Part shown: positions 10,871 through 22,700 of the stretch, one piece after another
Numbering within the stretch: the stretch's first letter is position 1
Layout: each line of letters opens with the position of its first letter
NCBI RefSeq assembly: GCF_030272615.1
Contig: NC_081413.1
Location: forward strand, 550,744,136 to 550,808,135
DNA from: Cryptomeria japonica
Lineage: Eukaryota; Streptophyta; Pinopsida; Cupressales; Cupressaceae
Reading direction: 5' to 3'
Length of the DNA stretch: 64,000 nucleotides
Program-made: the position numbers and the translations under genes
Notes under the pieces: model-generated
Database searches by the model: none
What the model was told of the DNA's origin: nothing
What the model saw: only the letters and a program-made list of their open reading frames with translations

Positions 10871-11473
10871 AGAGTTTGAGAATTGTCGCTTGCCCCTAAA
10901 ATCTTAATACCTTTTTTGATCAAATTTAGGGTTAGGTTGGTGGTTAGATCTCCAATTTTTGGCCTGCTCTGCTCTCGACTTCGTGTCTTGCCTGAATCGC
11001 CCATCCCTTGATAAGTAGTGGTTTCCACTGTTTCGATCATGCATAATCGGGTTGGATTGCCTCAGTTCCTCACCTGAAATGTTTTTGGTGATTGGATGCC
11101 AATTTTGTGCTAAATCCGACGCAGGATGCCTCGCATTACAGAACCAACCATTGCTGTTCCATCTGAAACCGTTTTCCTTCCATTTTTGTTGGTTTATTGG
11201 CCATTGGTTGCCATTCGAGTATGGATTTTCAAGGTTATTTGGGCGTGATTGGGCGACTCTTTGAGAGTTTCCTTCTGATCTGGCAAATGATTGATTCCCA
11301 ATGGAAGTTCTGGCTCTTGAAGTGTTAAGAGGAAGAAAAACATTGGCTTCATCGCTCCAAGAGCAAATATACCCCTGCGCTTTTCGTCCATGGTCAAGGG
11401 TTTCAGTTGCCTGGTCTCCGTGGGTTCGCATGTAAATTATGGTTTGAACCAAGGATGTAAGCACTACAGGCAA
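10871..11473 (-). pseudogene. LINE-B ORF1 N-terminal Asn/Gln-rich region
   Basis: An open frame 11473-10904 is rich in Asn, Gln, Ser, Arg and Trp (for example NPYSNGNQWPINQQKW) and lies directly upstream of the DUF4283-like part, with a frame change near 10.9 kb. By position it is the disordered N-terminus of LINE-B ORF1. It could include former 5' UTR. Confidence 0.5.
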
Positions 11474-11622
11474 GAAGCCCCACTATTTCTCCAAGGTTCT
11501 CCCCAAGGTAAGGGTACTCCATTTTTAACACGGTAGAGACGAACCCGTGGGGGTTTGAACCTAGGTTGTCGGCACTACAGGCAAGAAGCCCCACCATTTC
11601 ACCAAAGGGTCATCCCCTTGAT
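11400..11622 (-). repeat. Two tandem copies of a 111-bp unit with pol III B-box-like motifs, at the LINE-B 5' end
   Basis: The segment GCACTACAGGCAAGAAGCCC occurs at 11461 and again at 11572, and GGTTTGAACC at 11441 and 11552: an offset of 111 bp for both. On the minus strand the latter is GGTTCAAACC, which resembles a pol III B box (GTTCRANNC). A matching A box is not convincing. The repeat sits at the start of LINE-B, so it may be a tandem 5' UTR promoter monomer or an older SINE-like insertion. Confidence 0.6.
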
Positions 11623-11640
11623 TGAATAAATCTTTACCCC

Positions 11641-12486
11641 TTTTTCAAAAAAATAATAATATATAATTTTATAATTATTAATAGTTATTTTATTAAGATC
11701 AATTATAATTAATATTACATAAATATATTTAAAATAATATATAATCTTAATCTAATAATTAAGTTTAACATTAATTTTATTATTATAATTATATAGATTT
11801 TATAATTAAATTAGGATTATATTTTTTTTAAATGTAAATTTTCACTATAATATTTATATTACATTATAATTTTTAATATTATTTTTTTCAAGTAAGAGTT
11901 ATAGTTAATATTATAAAAATATAATTAAAATAATATGATTTTAAAATAACAATTATTCAAAACTATAATTAATATTTTTATTACAATACTATAATTAAAC
12001 CGGTGAACATAATTATAATTTCAATTATGTTATATTAAAAAATTACAAATAAATTATTATGTAACATTGACGAATATAAAATATAAAATATGAGAGCCAT
12101 CACTTTCCTCTATGGAAATTAAATTTTTGAAAAATTTCATTTTATTTATTTAAAATGTAAAGATTGCCTTATCAAAGCAGATGTGCAGCTGTTCGTTTTT
12201 GTTCATTTATAGGAAATAAATGCTCAACAGTGAAAAGTTATTGTTATGTATGAAAAAATTAATATTTTATCTTGTATAGCAGGGCTAAGGTGGAAAAATT
12301 GGTAGCCCTAGGAATAATCAAGAATCTTGATCTTGATTTGTTTAAGATTAATAAATAAATTGATTTGTTTAATATTAATAAATCGATTTTATAATTATAA
12401 GCTGAAGACAAATCATTGGAATTTAGAATTTTGAAATCAATATATAATGAAATTGCATTTTAAGAAAAAAATAATAGTAATTAACA
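11641..12486. other. Very AT-rich spacer
   Basis: Almost pure A/T with many short TAAT and ATTA runs, especially 11640-12120. No ORF, RNA gene or element ends were found. Confidence 0.6.
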
Positions 12487-12509
12487 AAAATAATAATATG
12501 TTGTTTTTC

Positions 12510-12630
12510 GTACAGCCTGAGTTGGCCTAGTGGTGGAGAACTTGTGCTCTTGAAAGAGAGGTCACAAGTTCGAATCCCACAAGGGGGTAGGGTATGTACA
12601 CCTTATCGGCTTCGGCCCATTACCAATCAG
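12510..12630 (+). mobile_element. tRNA-derived SINE, copy 1, with target-site duplication
   Basis: A short element begins about 10 bases before CCTGAGTTGGCCTAGTGG. It carries a pol III A box (TGGCCTAGTGG, 12523-12533) and a B box (GTTCGAATC, 12568-12576), then a body with GGTATGTACACCTTATCGGC. It is flanked by identical 23-base direct repeats at 12487-12509 and 12631-12653, some of whose leading A may belong to the SINE tail. The structure is that of a plant SINE mobilised by LINE machinery. Confidence 0.9.
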
Positions 12631-12768
12631 AAAATAATAATATGTTGTTTTTCAATATAGAAATATTTTTAATGTTCTTGACAAAATATTCATTAAATTT
12701 TAATGTGTGATTGATAAGTTTACAGATAAATGATAATAACTTAAATAACAAGTATCACATTTTAAATG

Positions 12769-12899
12769 TACACCCTGAGTTGGCCTAGTGGTGGAGAACT
12801 TGTGCTCTTGAAAGAGAGGTCACAAGGTCAAATCCCATAAGGGGGTAGGGTATGTACACCTTATCGGCTTCGGCCCATTATCGATCAAAAGAAAAAAAA
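12769..12899 (+). mobile_element. tRNA-derived SINE, copy 2, with target-site duplication
   Basis: A second copy of the same SINE in the same orientation, nearly identical to the first. A box TGGCCTAGTGG is at 12781-12791. The B box has decayed to GGTCAAATC (12826-12834). It ends in GATCAAAAG plus a short A tail. The flanks are an 18-base duplication with one mismatch (12751-12768 and 12900-12917). Confidence 0.9.
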
Positions 12900-12917
12900 A
12901 GTAACACATTTTAAATG

Positions 12918-13696
12918 AAATTTCATCCAATAAAAAATGACTGTTTATTAATACCTACTTTCACAATAACTAAATCTTTTAATTTCTTATTTTGGTCATG
13001 TGAAAATATTATATGTTTATATTTTTTAATTTTAAAAAATATTTATATTTCTTAATGTTTAAATAAGATACAAATTTCATAATTAAAAATAATTTTAAAA
13101 TGATTGAAGGAAATTCTATTAATAAAATTATTAAATGATCATTTTTTAAAATGTCAAACCAAAATACATATAGCTGTAGGTGCTTCAACCCCACCGTTAG
13201 CGGGATTTTCAATGCGCATTCATAATGATATGACTAGACGTGGGTATCGTGCTTGTTTATGCAGGACTACGGAAAATACCCGATAGAAAAGAGGAAAGCA
13301 GGCTATTTATCCGTTACTCTGCTTGAAGTTTTTTTTTTAATAAATTTTTTATAATTAATAATTATGGTCACTGTCATCAAATTCTGTAACATGTGATAGT
13401 GACACCAAAGTAATAAATGATGTACTTTATGTATGATAAGTTGTATTTTTTTAGAAAAAAATAAAATTTTCACCCACAAACCAATAAGAATATAAAAAAT
13501 GATATTTTTATAATTATATAAAATAAAAATTAAATTTTAACAATAAAGTTGTTATGAAAATTTTTAATTCTTTGCATTAATTAGTTAAACTAATTCAAAA
13601 AAAAATCAATGAATGCAATAGTATGCTGCTGGAATTAATATCTTGTTGCTTTCTTCTAAATTACTATAAAACTACTTCAAAAGTTAGATTCTGCAC
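12918..13696. other. AT-rich end of intron 5 of the PSI1-like gene
   Basis: Non-coding and AT-rich, with a less AT-rich patch at 13150-13310 that I could not assign. No further exon of the PSI1-like gene was found here or within the LINE region to the left. Confidence 0.5.
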
Positions 13697-13790
13697 CTCT
13701 CTCGGGCTCATTTGATGATTCATCCTCTTGAAGTTTTCTCCGGTAATCTTGATCAAATCTATCCAAAGCATGTAACTCATGATACAATTC
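13697..13790 (-). CDS. PSI1: PSI1-like exon 5 (last exon in the window)
   Basis: 94 bases between acceptor TAATCCACAG (13800-13791) and donor GTGCAG (from 13696). It encodes ELYHELHALDRFDQDYRRKL then QEDESSNEPER and ends one base into a codon, probably Gly. It follows exon 4 after about 8.3 kb. Exons for the LAILRAELK region and DUF668 should lie left of the window. Confidence 0.95.
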
Positions 13791-16700
13791 CTGTGGATTA
13801 CAAATAAAATATTAATGTTCTAGGAACAGTGTAATGTCAAGCAAGTCATTTGAATGAATTTGTGTAAATTATTAAAATAGTCGCTCATTCATCCAAGAAC
13901 TGTAGAAAGTGTTTAAATGGAAAATATTTACAACATGTACATAGAAGATAACATGTAATTAAATTTAACAAACAATTAAAAATATGTTAGCTTGTTCTTT
14001 AGCAAATGTACACCAATAATGAAATATGCATTGACATGAGTTAGTGATTGATAACCCAACCACGCTATATCACATGTAAGCTCTATGAATCAAAGCTCTT
14101 AGCTCTTTGAAATAAAAATATATTTATTATTTAATAAAAAATAACCTAGTATGATCATATTAGCTCACACAAGAACTCAAACAGAATAGAGATACCAAAC
14201 AAACTCAAAGGTCACACACTCTTTTGTCTTAACCACATCAAACAAAGTGATATAGCAACATTGGTTAATGAATTTCATTATATCTCTTCACATGGGCTTA
14301 ACATACTGTACTAAAAGTTTCAGTCACATGGTTTTATGTATTCTTAAAAGTTGTAATATACCTGTGTTGATGATCCCTTGTTCTTGTACTTATTTTATTT
14401 TGTTCTTCCCCTTTGTGTGGCCTTTCTAGGTTTCTCTTCCTAGAACTTTCTATTGTAAACTGTTGTACTCTTAAGTCCCATTAACTTGCTTTTGGTCATC
14501 CACAAACATTGAATAATTTCTTTCTTTCTTTCTTTCTAAGTTTATGTGCATCTTTGTTCTCTAAGAAGTTCCTTTCAACTAAATGCTTCATTCTTTTGTA
14601 AGCTTTCTTGTATGTCCTTTGTGATCGAAATATGACTTTCATGATCAATTATCATCTTCAATCTTGTCAATTGCTCTACTTCAATAAACTCCATTGGCTC
14701 TAAGCTGCTTAGAATGCCACTATATGAGGAAATTTTAGCAATCAAAGAGCACTATAAATAAATGGATTGTCAAATGGTTATGTAGATCTCCCTCAACAAA
14801 CAAAATAAATCATCAATTTTTCTTAGGTCTTCTTCAAAAAGATTCCCAATTCATTGCTGAATTGTTCTCCCATGAGATATTAATCAATCAAGTTAGTATC
14901 TTTGAGGTCCCTCATCTATCCTCAATAGTGAACTTGTTCTTTTCTTTGATACTGGGTTCGTGAGATAAACAATACATGCTTTCGATTCCCTATTTTCTGC
15001 CTTTAGCTTTGCCTTTAACTTATGATCTTTTTTCTAACATCTATTTTGCATGTTTAATGGCAAACTGTAAAAACTCAATGTAATCTCTCTGTTCAATAAT
15101 CCTGAATTGGCCTTTGAAAATTGGTAATCAGCAACTTGCAGATCATGGAAATTATTACCAAAAGAGGAATTTTGATATCCAAAAAAATGTGCCCTTTCTT
15201 GTTCTTCTTAAACCTCATTTATCTTTTGACATTTTTTTTATTTTTTCTTCTAAAAGTAAATTGGAAACTTCCTCATGTTAATTCATGGTGCTAGCACTGC
15301 ACATCTCTTCCAATTTGAGGTTTCTTGGATCCATTATTCATTGCTTTTACTTAATCTCAGTCTCAAGATCTCTCACTCCATATTTTTAATTCCTTTCACT
15401 TGGCTGAATTGTTGGAGTTGGAAATGTATGTATGAGAGATTTGGGAATTTCAAACTGAATATGAATTGTATCTAGAAGATTTGTTAACACTGTCTCAATA
15501 ATTGGAGAACTGCTAATCAAAGATTCAGGCAAATAAAAGATATGCAATTGAATCCTCCAATTCAGTTTACACCAATAGAGCTCTAAATCAAGTGCACGTA
15601 AACAAAATAACAAAGTTATAACTTCATACGCATGATAAGCTCGACTCCATCATTCTCCAATCTTTCAAGACCTTGTGGATAATAGTATTCGCTCTCAGCA
15701 TTAAGCACTAGCCCAAGATGGCATAAAAAAATGGAGTGTGGTTGATTGATGATGCACGTATGATGATGAAAGAAATGATGGATACTATGAAGACTTTAAC
15801 CAAATTCCAGCATAATAGATATAGATGCCAGATGTAGATGATCAAATGGGATGGAAAAGCCTCTTTTATAGAAATCTCCAAGAGAATGAAGGGCTTAGAT
15901 TAAGAGGTTATTGCTTATGAATTGTTTCCTTTCCAACTTTAATTCAAAAACTCTTAGTTTTCTGTTCATTAATTAGTCACTGCTCTTAATAATGTCAACT
16001 CGTCCCTTACAGATTTTCTTTAGATAAATCGGTCAGCATCCTTTGATTTTGCTACTCGTTGCCTTTTATTCAGATTGTTTGCTGCATTATTAATCTCATT
16101 ATCGTACAGCATTTGTTTTCTTAAAACGATAGCTGTCTCTAGTTTAATGAGAATAGAATGATTAAGAGGTTAAAGGAGAATGAATAGAATTAAGAGGTTA
16201 AAGTGAAATGGAGGGATAGGATTAAGAGATGGAAGAGAGTGAATAAGATTAAGAGGTTACTTTGAATGAAGGGATGACTAATTCCTTGACTACAGATTGC
16301 TTATGAATTGTTTCCTTTCCAACTTTAATTCAAAAACTCTTAGTTTTCTGTTCATTAATTAGTCACTGCTCTTAACAATGTCAACTCGTCCCTTACAGAT
16401 TTCCTTTAGATAAATCGGTCAGCATCCTTTGATTTTGCTACTCGTTGCCTTTTATTCAGATTGTTTGCTGCATTATTAATCTCATTATCATACAGCATTT
16501 GTTTTCTTAAAACGATAGCTGTCTCTAGTTTAATGAGAATAGTTGCTTCTCCTTGGAAAATCACTAGAAAAGCTGATTGGTGCATCCCCCTTGTTTGCCC
16601 ACATTATTGTTTGCCTAAGATCGATTCAGAAAATTATGAAGGTCTTTTTGAAAAGACAATTTTCTTTATTAGGCTGATCGTGCCTTTACCAAACACTGGC

Positions 16701-19700
16701 ATTTATATCACCATTCTCTCATAGCAAAGCCATTGTACAAGTTTGACACACTTACCCTGCTCTATCTCCAAAAGATACTGTGAATCTCTTCGGCTTTAGC
16801 CATTTTGCCACCAGAATCAGAGTGCTAGACTAGCAGTGTCACAAGAATGATGAGACCCTTTACTTAGATGATGCATTTACTTCTTGTTGCCATTTTTATA
16901 AAAGTACCATTTGAACCTCTTTCCCTCATGGCATCATCACTCACATTTATTTCACTTCAATGGAGTACTGAAAAGACTTTGTGAACTATGTTCCAGCCTC
17001 TGGAAGCTCAACTCGTATTTGCCATTTCCAATTCATGAAAGATCTGCGAACACAGTTAGTAGACAAAGTAGGCCATACCCTGACTAAAATGACATGGATA
17101 CTAATGATAAATCAGATATGAGATGCAAAGTTTTCATAGGGGTACCAATTTGGTACTAGCAATGTTCAAGTTTGAATTGGAATTGATCAAGTAAAAATTT
17201 GATAAAATATTCATGATGCTAGGACAATTTGAAAAAATCGCCATGAGAACATAACAAGATGGTTCTAACCTCTATTAATTTAAATTTTGATGGGAATTTT
17301 CAATGCATGACATTCACATCAAGATTATACAGCTGAGGCCATCCAGAAACAGTATTAGATGCCATTTGCCACAGAAGAATTGTGCAGAGAGCAAAAAGTC
17401 CACATTGAAATTAGGCTTTCAACTTTTGAAACGGTACAAGATCCAGACTCTTGCTGGTGACTAAAAGAAGCAACATTGTTTGTTGTTCAAATGCAACAAC
17501 AATTGATCCAAATATATCTCAGCTCCACGCCAAAACAAGTCCCAAAAACAGCCAAGGTCGCTACTCAAAGACAGATCCCAGTTGAAACATTTCAAAACCC
17601 ATTCTTGTCAATGCCAACAGTTGGAAGCAAAGCATTCTTAGGAAGAGACAAGGCAAATCAATTGGAAATAACAGTTTACTGGCAAAGTTAAAGACAATGC
17701 ATTGACAATCTATGCATATACAAGATCCCACGGCCGCATCTATTCTGGCTCCAAAACAGACCTTTCGTACAGCGTGTTAGCGACAGGTTAGTCAATCGCA
17801 GCAGTTAATTGCAAAATCGACGGTGTAAAACGCGCGACTAACACACGTGTTAGTCAATTCGTACTATCGTTTTGGAGCCAGAATAGACGCGTCCAGATCC
17901 CACTTGCTTGCAGCTGGTCAAGCGAATCTGTCATCATCCATCGTGATGTGAAAAACAAGCAATTAAAGCCAAAGGTTTTGTGTGTTTGATTTTAGCATTT
18001 TACTAAGCTAGAGTGTTACCCACTCTGCAAGTACTCTCTGAGTTGCCACGTACTCTGTTTTTTAGCTCCACAAGTTTTTACAAGTTTAACTCGCGAGAAT
18101 TTATAGACAAGGGAAAAATATGGATAAAAATACCAACATGGGAAAATTGCTCGTTAAAATGCAGTTTTGACATGTTTTTTTTGGCTATAAACCATGCATT
18201 TTCTCTTTTGAGAGGTCAATTTTTAATTTAATGCATTTTGAAATTGAATTTTGCCAGAAATATAAGTTTTTTTACGAAATTTGAATTTTTGTCAAGTATT
18301 TACCTAGTTTTTGCTGAGTTTTTGTTAAGAATTTTGAATTTTCCAAGTTTTTGTCAAATATTTGCTGAGTTTTTGCTGAGTCAAAAATTTTGGGCTTGCC
18401 AAGTACTCTCCAAGTCTGAGTTTGCAAATCATGCCCAAAACATTTATAATAAATTTCAAAAAATGTAAGAAAATCCATGCAATTCAAGTTTTCACCCAAG
18501 TGTTCAAAACTTATAACATTAAATTGACCAAGTAACCAATAAACCTTAACCTTTCATTAGTGAATCAATCATAGCTTGAGAAACACTCATGCATAGCTGG
18601 CTCATATCGTAATCCAATGAGAGGCTGTATGATAGGGTTCTGTTACATTTGCCCTCCAAATGCCCTTAAAAATAGGAACAAGCCCTAGGCACTTTTAATG
18701 GACATGCACACTTAAAAATCTCCAAGGGCATGAACAAGGTCACAGTGAAAAGGTCATCTTTGGGTAAATCCCCTCTGAGGATAGTAATGGTGAGGATCGC
18801 CCGTCTGACTGACCTCATAAAATCTAGGAAATTTCATTAAAATATAGGAAATGATTGACAAATGAACAAAACGAATCCTCACCAATATATATACTTCTCT
18901 AGCAATCACCCCTCAACCCACTAAGAAGTATAGAAATGGGCTTGTGGGCCCCACACATGTTGACTCGGTGAAAAGGGGAAACTAGAGAATTTGAAAAATA
19001 ACAAATGATTGACCTTACTTTGAGACTTGACTAACTGGGTATTCAAATATCATGTTAATTTATTCTTTCGAAGACATGCTGAAGTTTTTTCTCAAAGTAC
19101 TGCCCATGTTAAGTTTCATTGTTATCATATCAGGCTATATCATCTAGCCTCAGACTTTCTAACATGCATAGCAGCTACTAACTTTGGCAGCCAATACCAT
19201 TAAGATTAAGGTGATTTAGTCTTTAAAGACAAGCATGAGCTGTAATCCATAATTTACAGAGATATATACCTAAAACCCATACCTCAACTGCCTGACTGTT
19301 TATACATGTGCTTAATGGGGCACCTATCGACCCATAGAACCCACAAGTTCCTGTCACCACAGATCTTACAATCTTCCCTGTGATTGTGGAGATAAATTTC
19401 AGCATTCATTTTTCATACTAAATCACTCATTCCAAGTCCTAATTAAAGATTTTAGCAGAATAATTCAACATACAGTTATCTAGAATGATCTGAGAATGAA
19501 AAAAAATCCCAAGTTTAAATGCATTCAAATTCTTTAAAGAATTCAATTAACAAACAAGAAAGTCCATTAGAATTTGTATTCAAGACAAGGACAAGTCATA
19601 AATTGGGTCATGCAGCCAATAATAGGTTGTTGTTGTGTCTACTCATATACATGTGAGGGAAACAAAAATTCATCAGGTACCAAATATTGGTGAGTGATAT

Positions 19701-22700
19701 AACATTTGAAGTACAAGCACTAACATAGAGAATCCCTACATAAATGCAAAAAAATAGACAAAGGTTGTCAAGATAACTTTTAAAGCTAAAGAGTCAGCCA
19801 AAACCAAAAATTGCATGAAGCAAACTAACAATAAGCATGAATTGGATGCTCTTAAACAGGATAACCAACTCTATCTTAAAACTTTCTACTTTGTATACGA
19901 CTTCTTTGTTGATCTACTGAAGCAGTGGCTCGAACTTGAGAATGTTGTTTTATGAATAGCTTATCATATGATTAAAATGCTATCAGAAAAGTTGTTTAGC
20001 ATGTTGGATTACTAGATATGTCAACGAAAACAATAGTAAGCTGAATGAAGACATAAGTCTAGACAAGATGTTGCAAAACGAAAGAAAGAAATTAAACTGA
20101 TGTCCATTTATGAATGAAGTAGGTTAACATAACTACAGGTAAATCATCCAGCCAATTTTAGCAAGGGCTGTCAGGACTGTCAAGAAAAAGCTTATTCCAA
20201 AATGGCTGGAGTACAGCATAAGCATATTTCTATTCTTTTTAGTTAACCATGTAAGAACAATAAGCATTAATACCAAATGATAGTGAGGTTAGGAACCCCA
20301 ACAAAAGAGAGGAATAGAGAGATGAAATAGGAGGCATCTGAAGTGGAAAAGCAAGAACTCATCCTGAAAGAGAAGGAAAAAAGTCCAACCGTAGTCCTCA
20401 CCAGAAGTAGAATACGATACAATGTCTGTTCTATGGTTAATAATCTATTATGTGATTAATAAGAACCTCAAAAATAAACCTTTTATATATAACCAAGCTA
20501 TGAGGTTCATGTTCATGTTTGAGTTCAGAAAGAAATAATTTTCAAACTAGTTCATCAACTAATAAAAATTATGAAAAAATGGATATCTAAATTCGAAGAA
20601 TATAAATATAAAAAAAAAAAGGACAAAAAATATGACGAATGGTGGCACTAAAATAGATATATATATTATTGACAATCAAGTTAACCAATCAGTAAAAAAA
20701 TAAAACTAAAACCACTGATATTTATAATTATTAATTCATATTCTATTTAATATAAAAATTCACTATTCATAATTTTTAAATCTTAAATATAAAATATATT
20801 ATATTAGTATAGATATCTTAAATACATCTATCTAAAAAATGCCAAGAGATGTCACTATTGAGTTATTTTATTTTACTTTAGTACTATTTAAGAATTATTT
20901 TTATTTTGTTTACATTGTTTACTTTAGTTTTATACTTTTATTTGAAGTTGTCTTTCTATTTACTTGAAAGATATTTTACTGGAGCTATTTTATTTTAGTT
21001 TATTTACATAAGAATTATTTTATAGTTTTAGTTTTTTGTTTTTTTTAAATATATGTCAAACGTGTTTTTTTTTATTTACATGGTCACAACATGATGATCC
21101 AAGCCTTGCTGCCACTGCGGAAAGCCTCTTAGCATTACTAATATAAAGTTATGTTAATCTAAACACAAACTTATACTTTTTAATATAAAAAGATAAACCT
21201 TGAATATTTGTTATTAATATAAAGTTACAGTATATAAATAAATACATAAGGATTATAAATTTGTTTTTTGAATAACAGGGCGAGAATGGAACTACACAGC
21301 AAAATGAAAAAGAAGACAGTACCATGGGATGAAAAGATGGCAGCAGGAGAATCAAGAATATGGCAACAAAATAGTCAATGAGGATTGAAGAACAGTAGCA
21401 AAGCAGTCAAGGAACAAAGTAAAGTACAACAGCAGAATCGCTAGAACACAGAGAAGATTTAACAACAATACAGCAGCAGCATTCAACAGAAAAGAGAAAA
21501 GAGGAAACCCCTAACAGCCAACCACCCAGTCCCCAAATAGTGAGTCGACCTAAGCAAAAAGCCCTAACAGAAAATCCCTAAACAAAAACCTCAACAGAAA
21601 ATCACCCAAACAATAGATTTGAAGAAAATGAAAATCTGGGAAATAAAAACCCTCAAACTAAAAACTTTGATTAGTAAATTAAAATGACTTTTCCAATTGA
21701 ATTTGTGCATGTTTGTATAGATGATTTTTTTGAACAAATATCAGCAATTTTTGGTGGTTTCTAATTAAATGTGACAGATATTGAATTTCTTTGATAGAAT
21801 GTGGCGAATTATATGACTTGGTATATAATCTGGTAGGATGACTGTTATTCAAAGATCTCTCTTTCCTTCACAAAAGACAAAAAACAAAATGTTGTTTTTT
21901 GCACCAGATTATGATAATATATCAAAATGTACACAGAGAGTGCATAACCATGGTATTTCTTAGCATTTGTGCTTGTAAAGTTTCCAAAGCAAACCAATTA
22001 AACCAGTACAGCTCAACATGCTATTATTTATAAATGAATTCTACTATTTAGACTTTAAAAGACAACATATATAGCCCTTCTTTGTTTGTAATTCAATAAA
22101 ATTTAGCCCACATACAGCTGTATTTTGTGCTAAAGTCATCAACTCTTGCATCACTGCTTCAGCATCAGCCTTTGATTGTTTCTGTATTGGAATTTCCCTA
22201 CCCAACCTGAACATATGAATACACCAGTTATATTACATTATGTGCACCAAATAAGTAAGACATCTCTGAGATGCTTTAATAACGAGCAAAAATTGATCTG
22301 TTTCAAGGTTCAACTAGTCTAAGGTATCAATGTTACTTTTCAAAGTAGCGGTCCAGTTGATGCCACTGCGGATCTCTGCAATGGTTTCCAAATCTAACCA
22401 CCTCCCCTGCAAAAACCTTCAGTTCATCCCTGCCAACTTGTCAAACCACACACCTCTTAAATTCATGGGTAATTTAGTTTCCTCCAAACAAGTTATTAAA
22501 ATTCTAGTCAAAGTAACGTAAAATTGAAAATGTCTTTCAGCATAAAAACAGAGTGTACAAAAAGTCATTTATCATGAAAAATGAATAAGGAACTCAACAG
22601 GCATATGAGTTTCCCTTTACAAAAGTAGTTCTCCATCTAAATGAAAAAAGCGAATAGCAAAAGATAGAAGAGGAAAATACAAAAATCATGACAAGTGAAT

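Larger units (their letters stand above)
5345..11640 (-). mobile_element. LINE-B: nearly full-length L1-type LINE with few lesions
   Basis: A second plant L1-type LINE reads right to left: ORF1 with a CCHC knuckle (about 11.47-9.94 kb), a 350-bp spacer, then ORF2 with endonuclease, RT, zf-RVT and RNase H (9585-5383). All catalytic motifs seen are intact. The lesions I can place in ORF2 are TGA at 8455-8457 (former Arg CGA), TAG at 6907-6909 (probably former Trp), frameshifts near 6630 and in an A-run near 6115, and TAG near 5842. ORF1 has two stops and at least one frame change. This is clearly younger than LINE-A. The 5' boundary is placed loosely near 11.6 kb, at the edge of a tandem repeat. 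The 3' boundary is uncertain. Confidence 0.9.

Noticed and set aside
12523-12840. Functional tRNA genes
   Set aside because: No cloverleaf closes, the bodies extend past a tRNA, and target-site duplications mark them as SINEs.
13150-13310. Possible exon in a less AT-rich patch
   Set aside because: The open frame is short and has no family signal or convincing splice borders.
1-13680. Remaining PSI1-like exons (DUF668) in the left part of the window
   Set aside because: I looked for the expected LAILRAELK and DUF668 text on the minus strand and found only LINE and SINE sequence.
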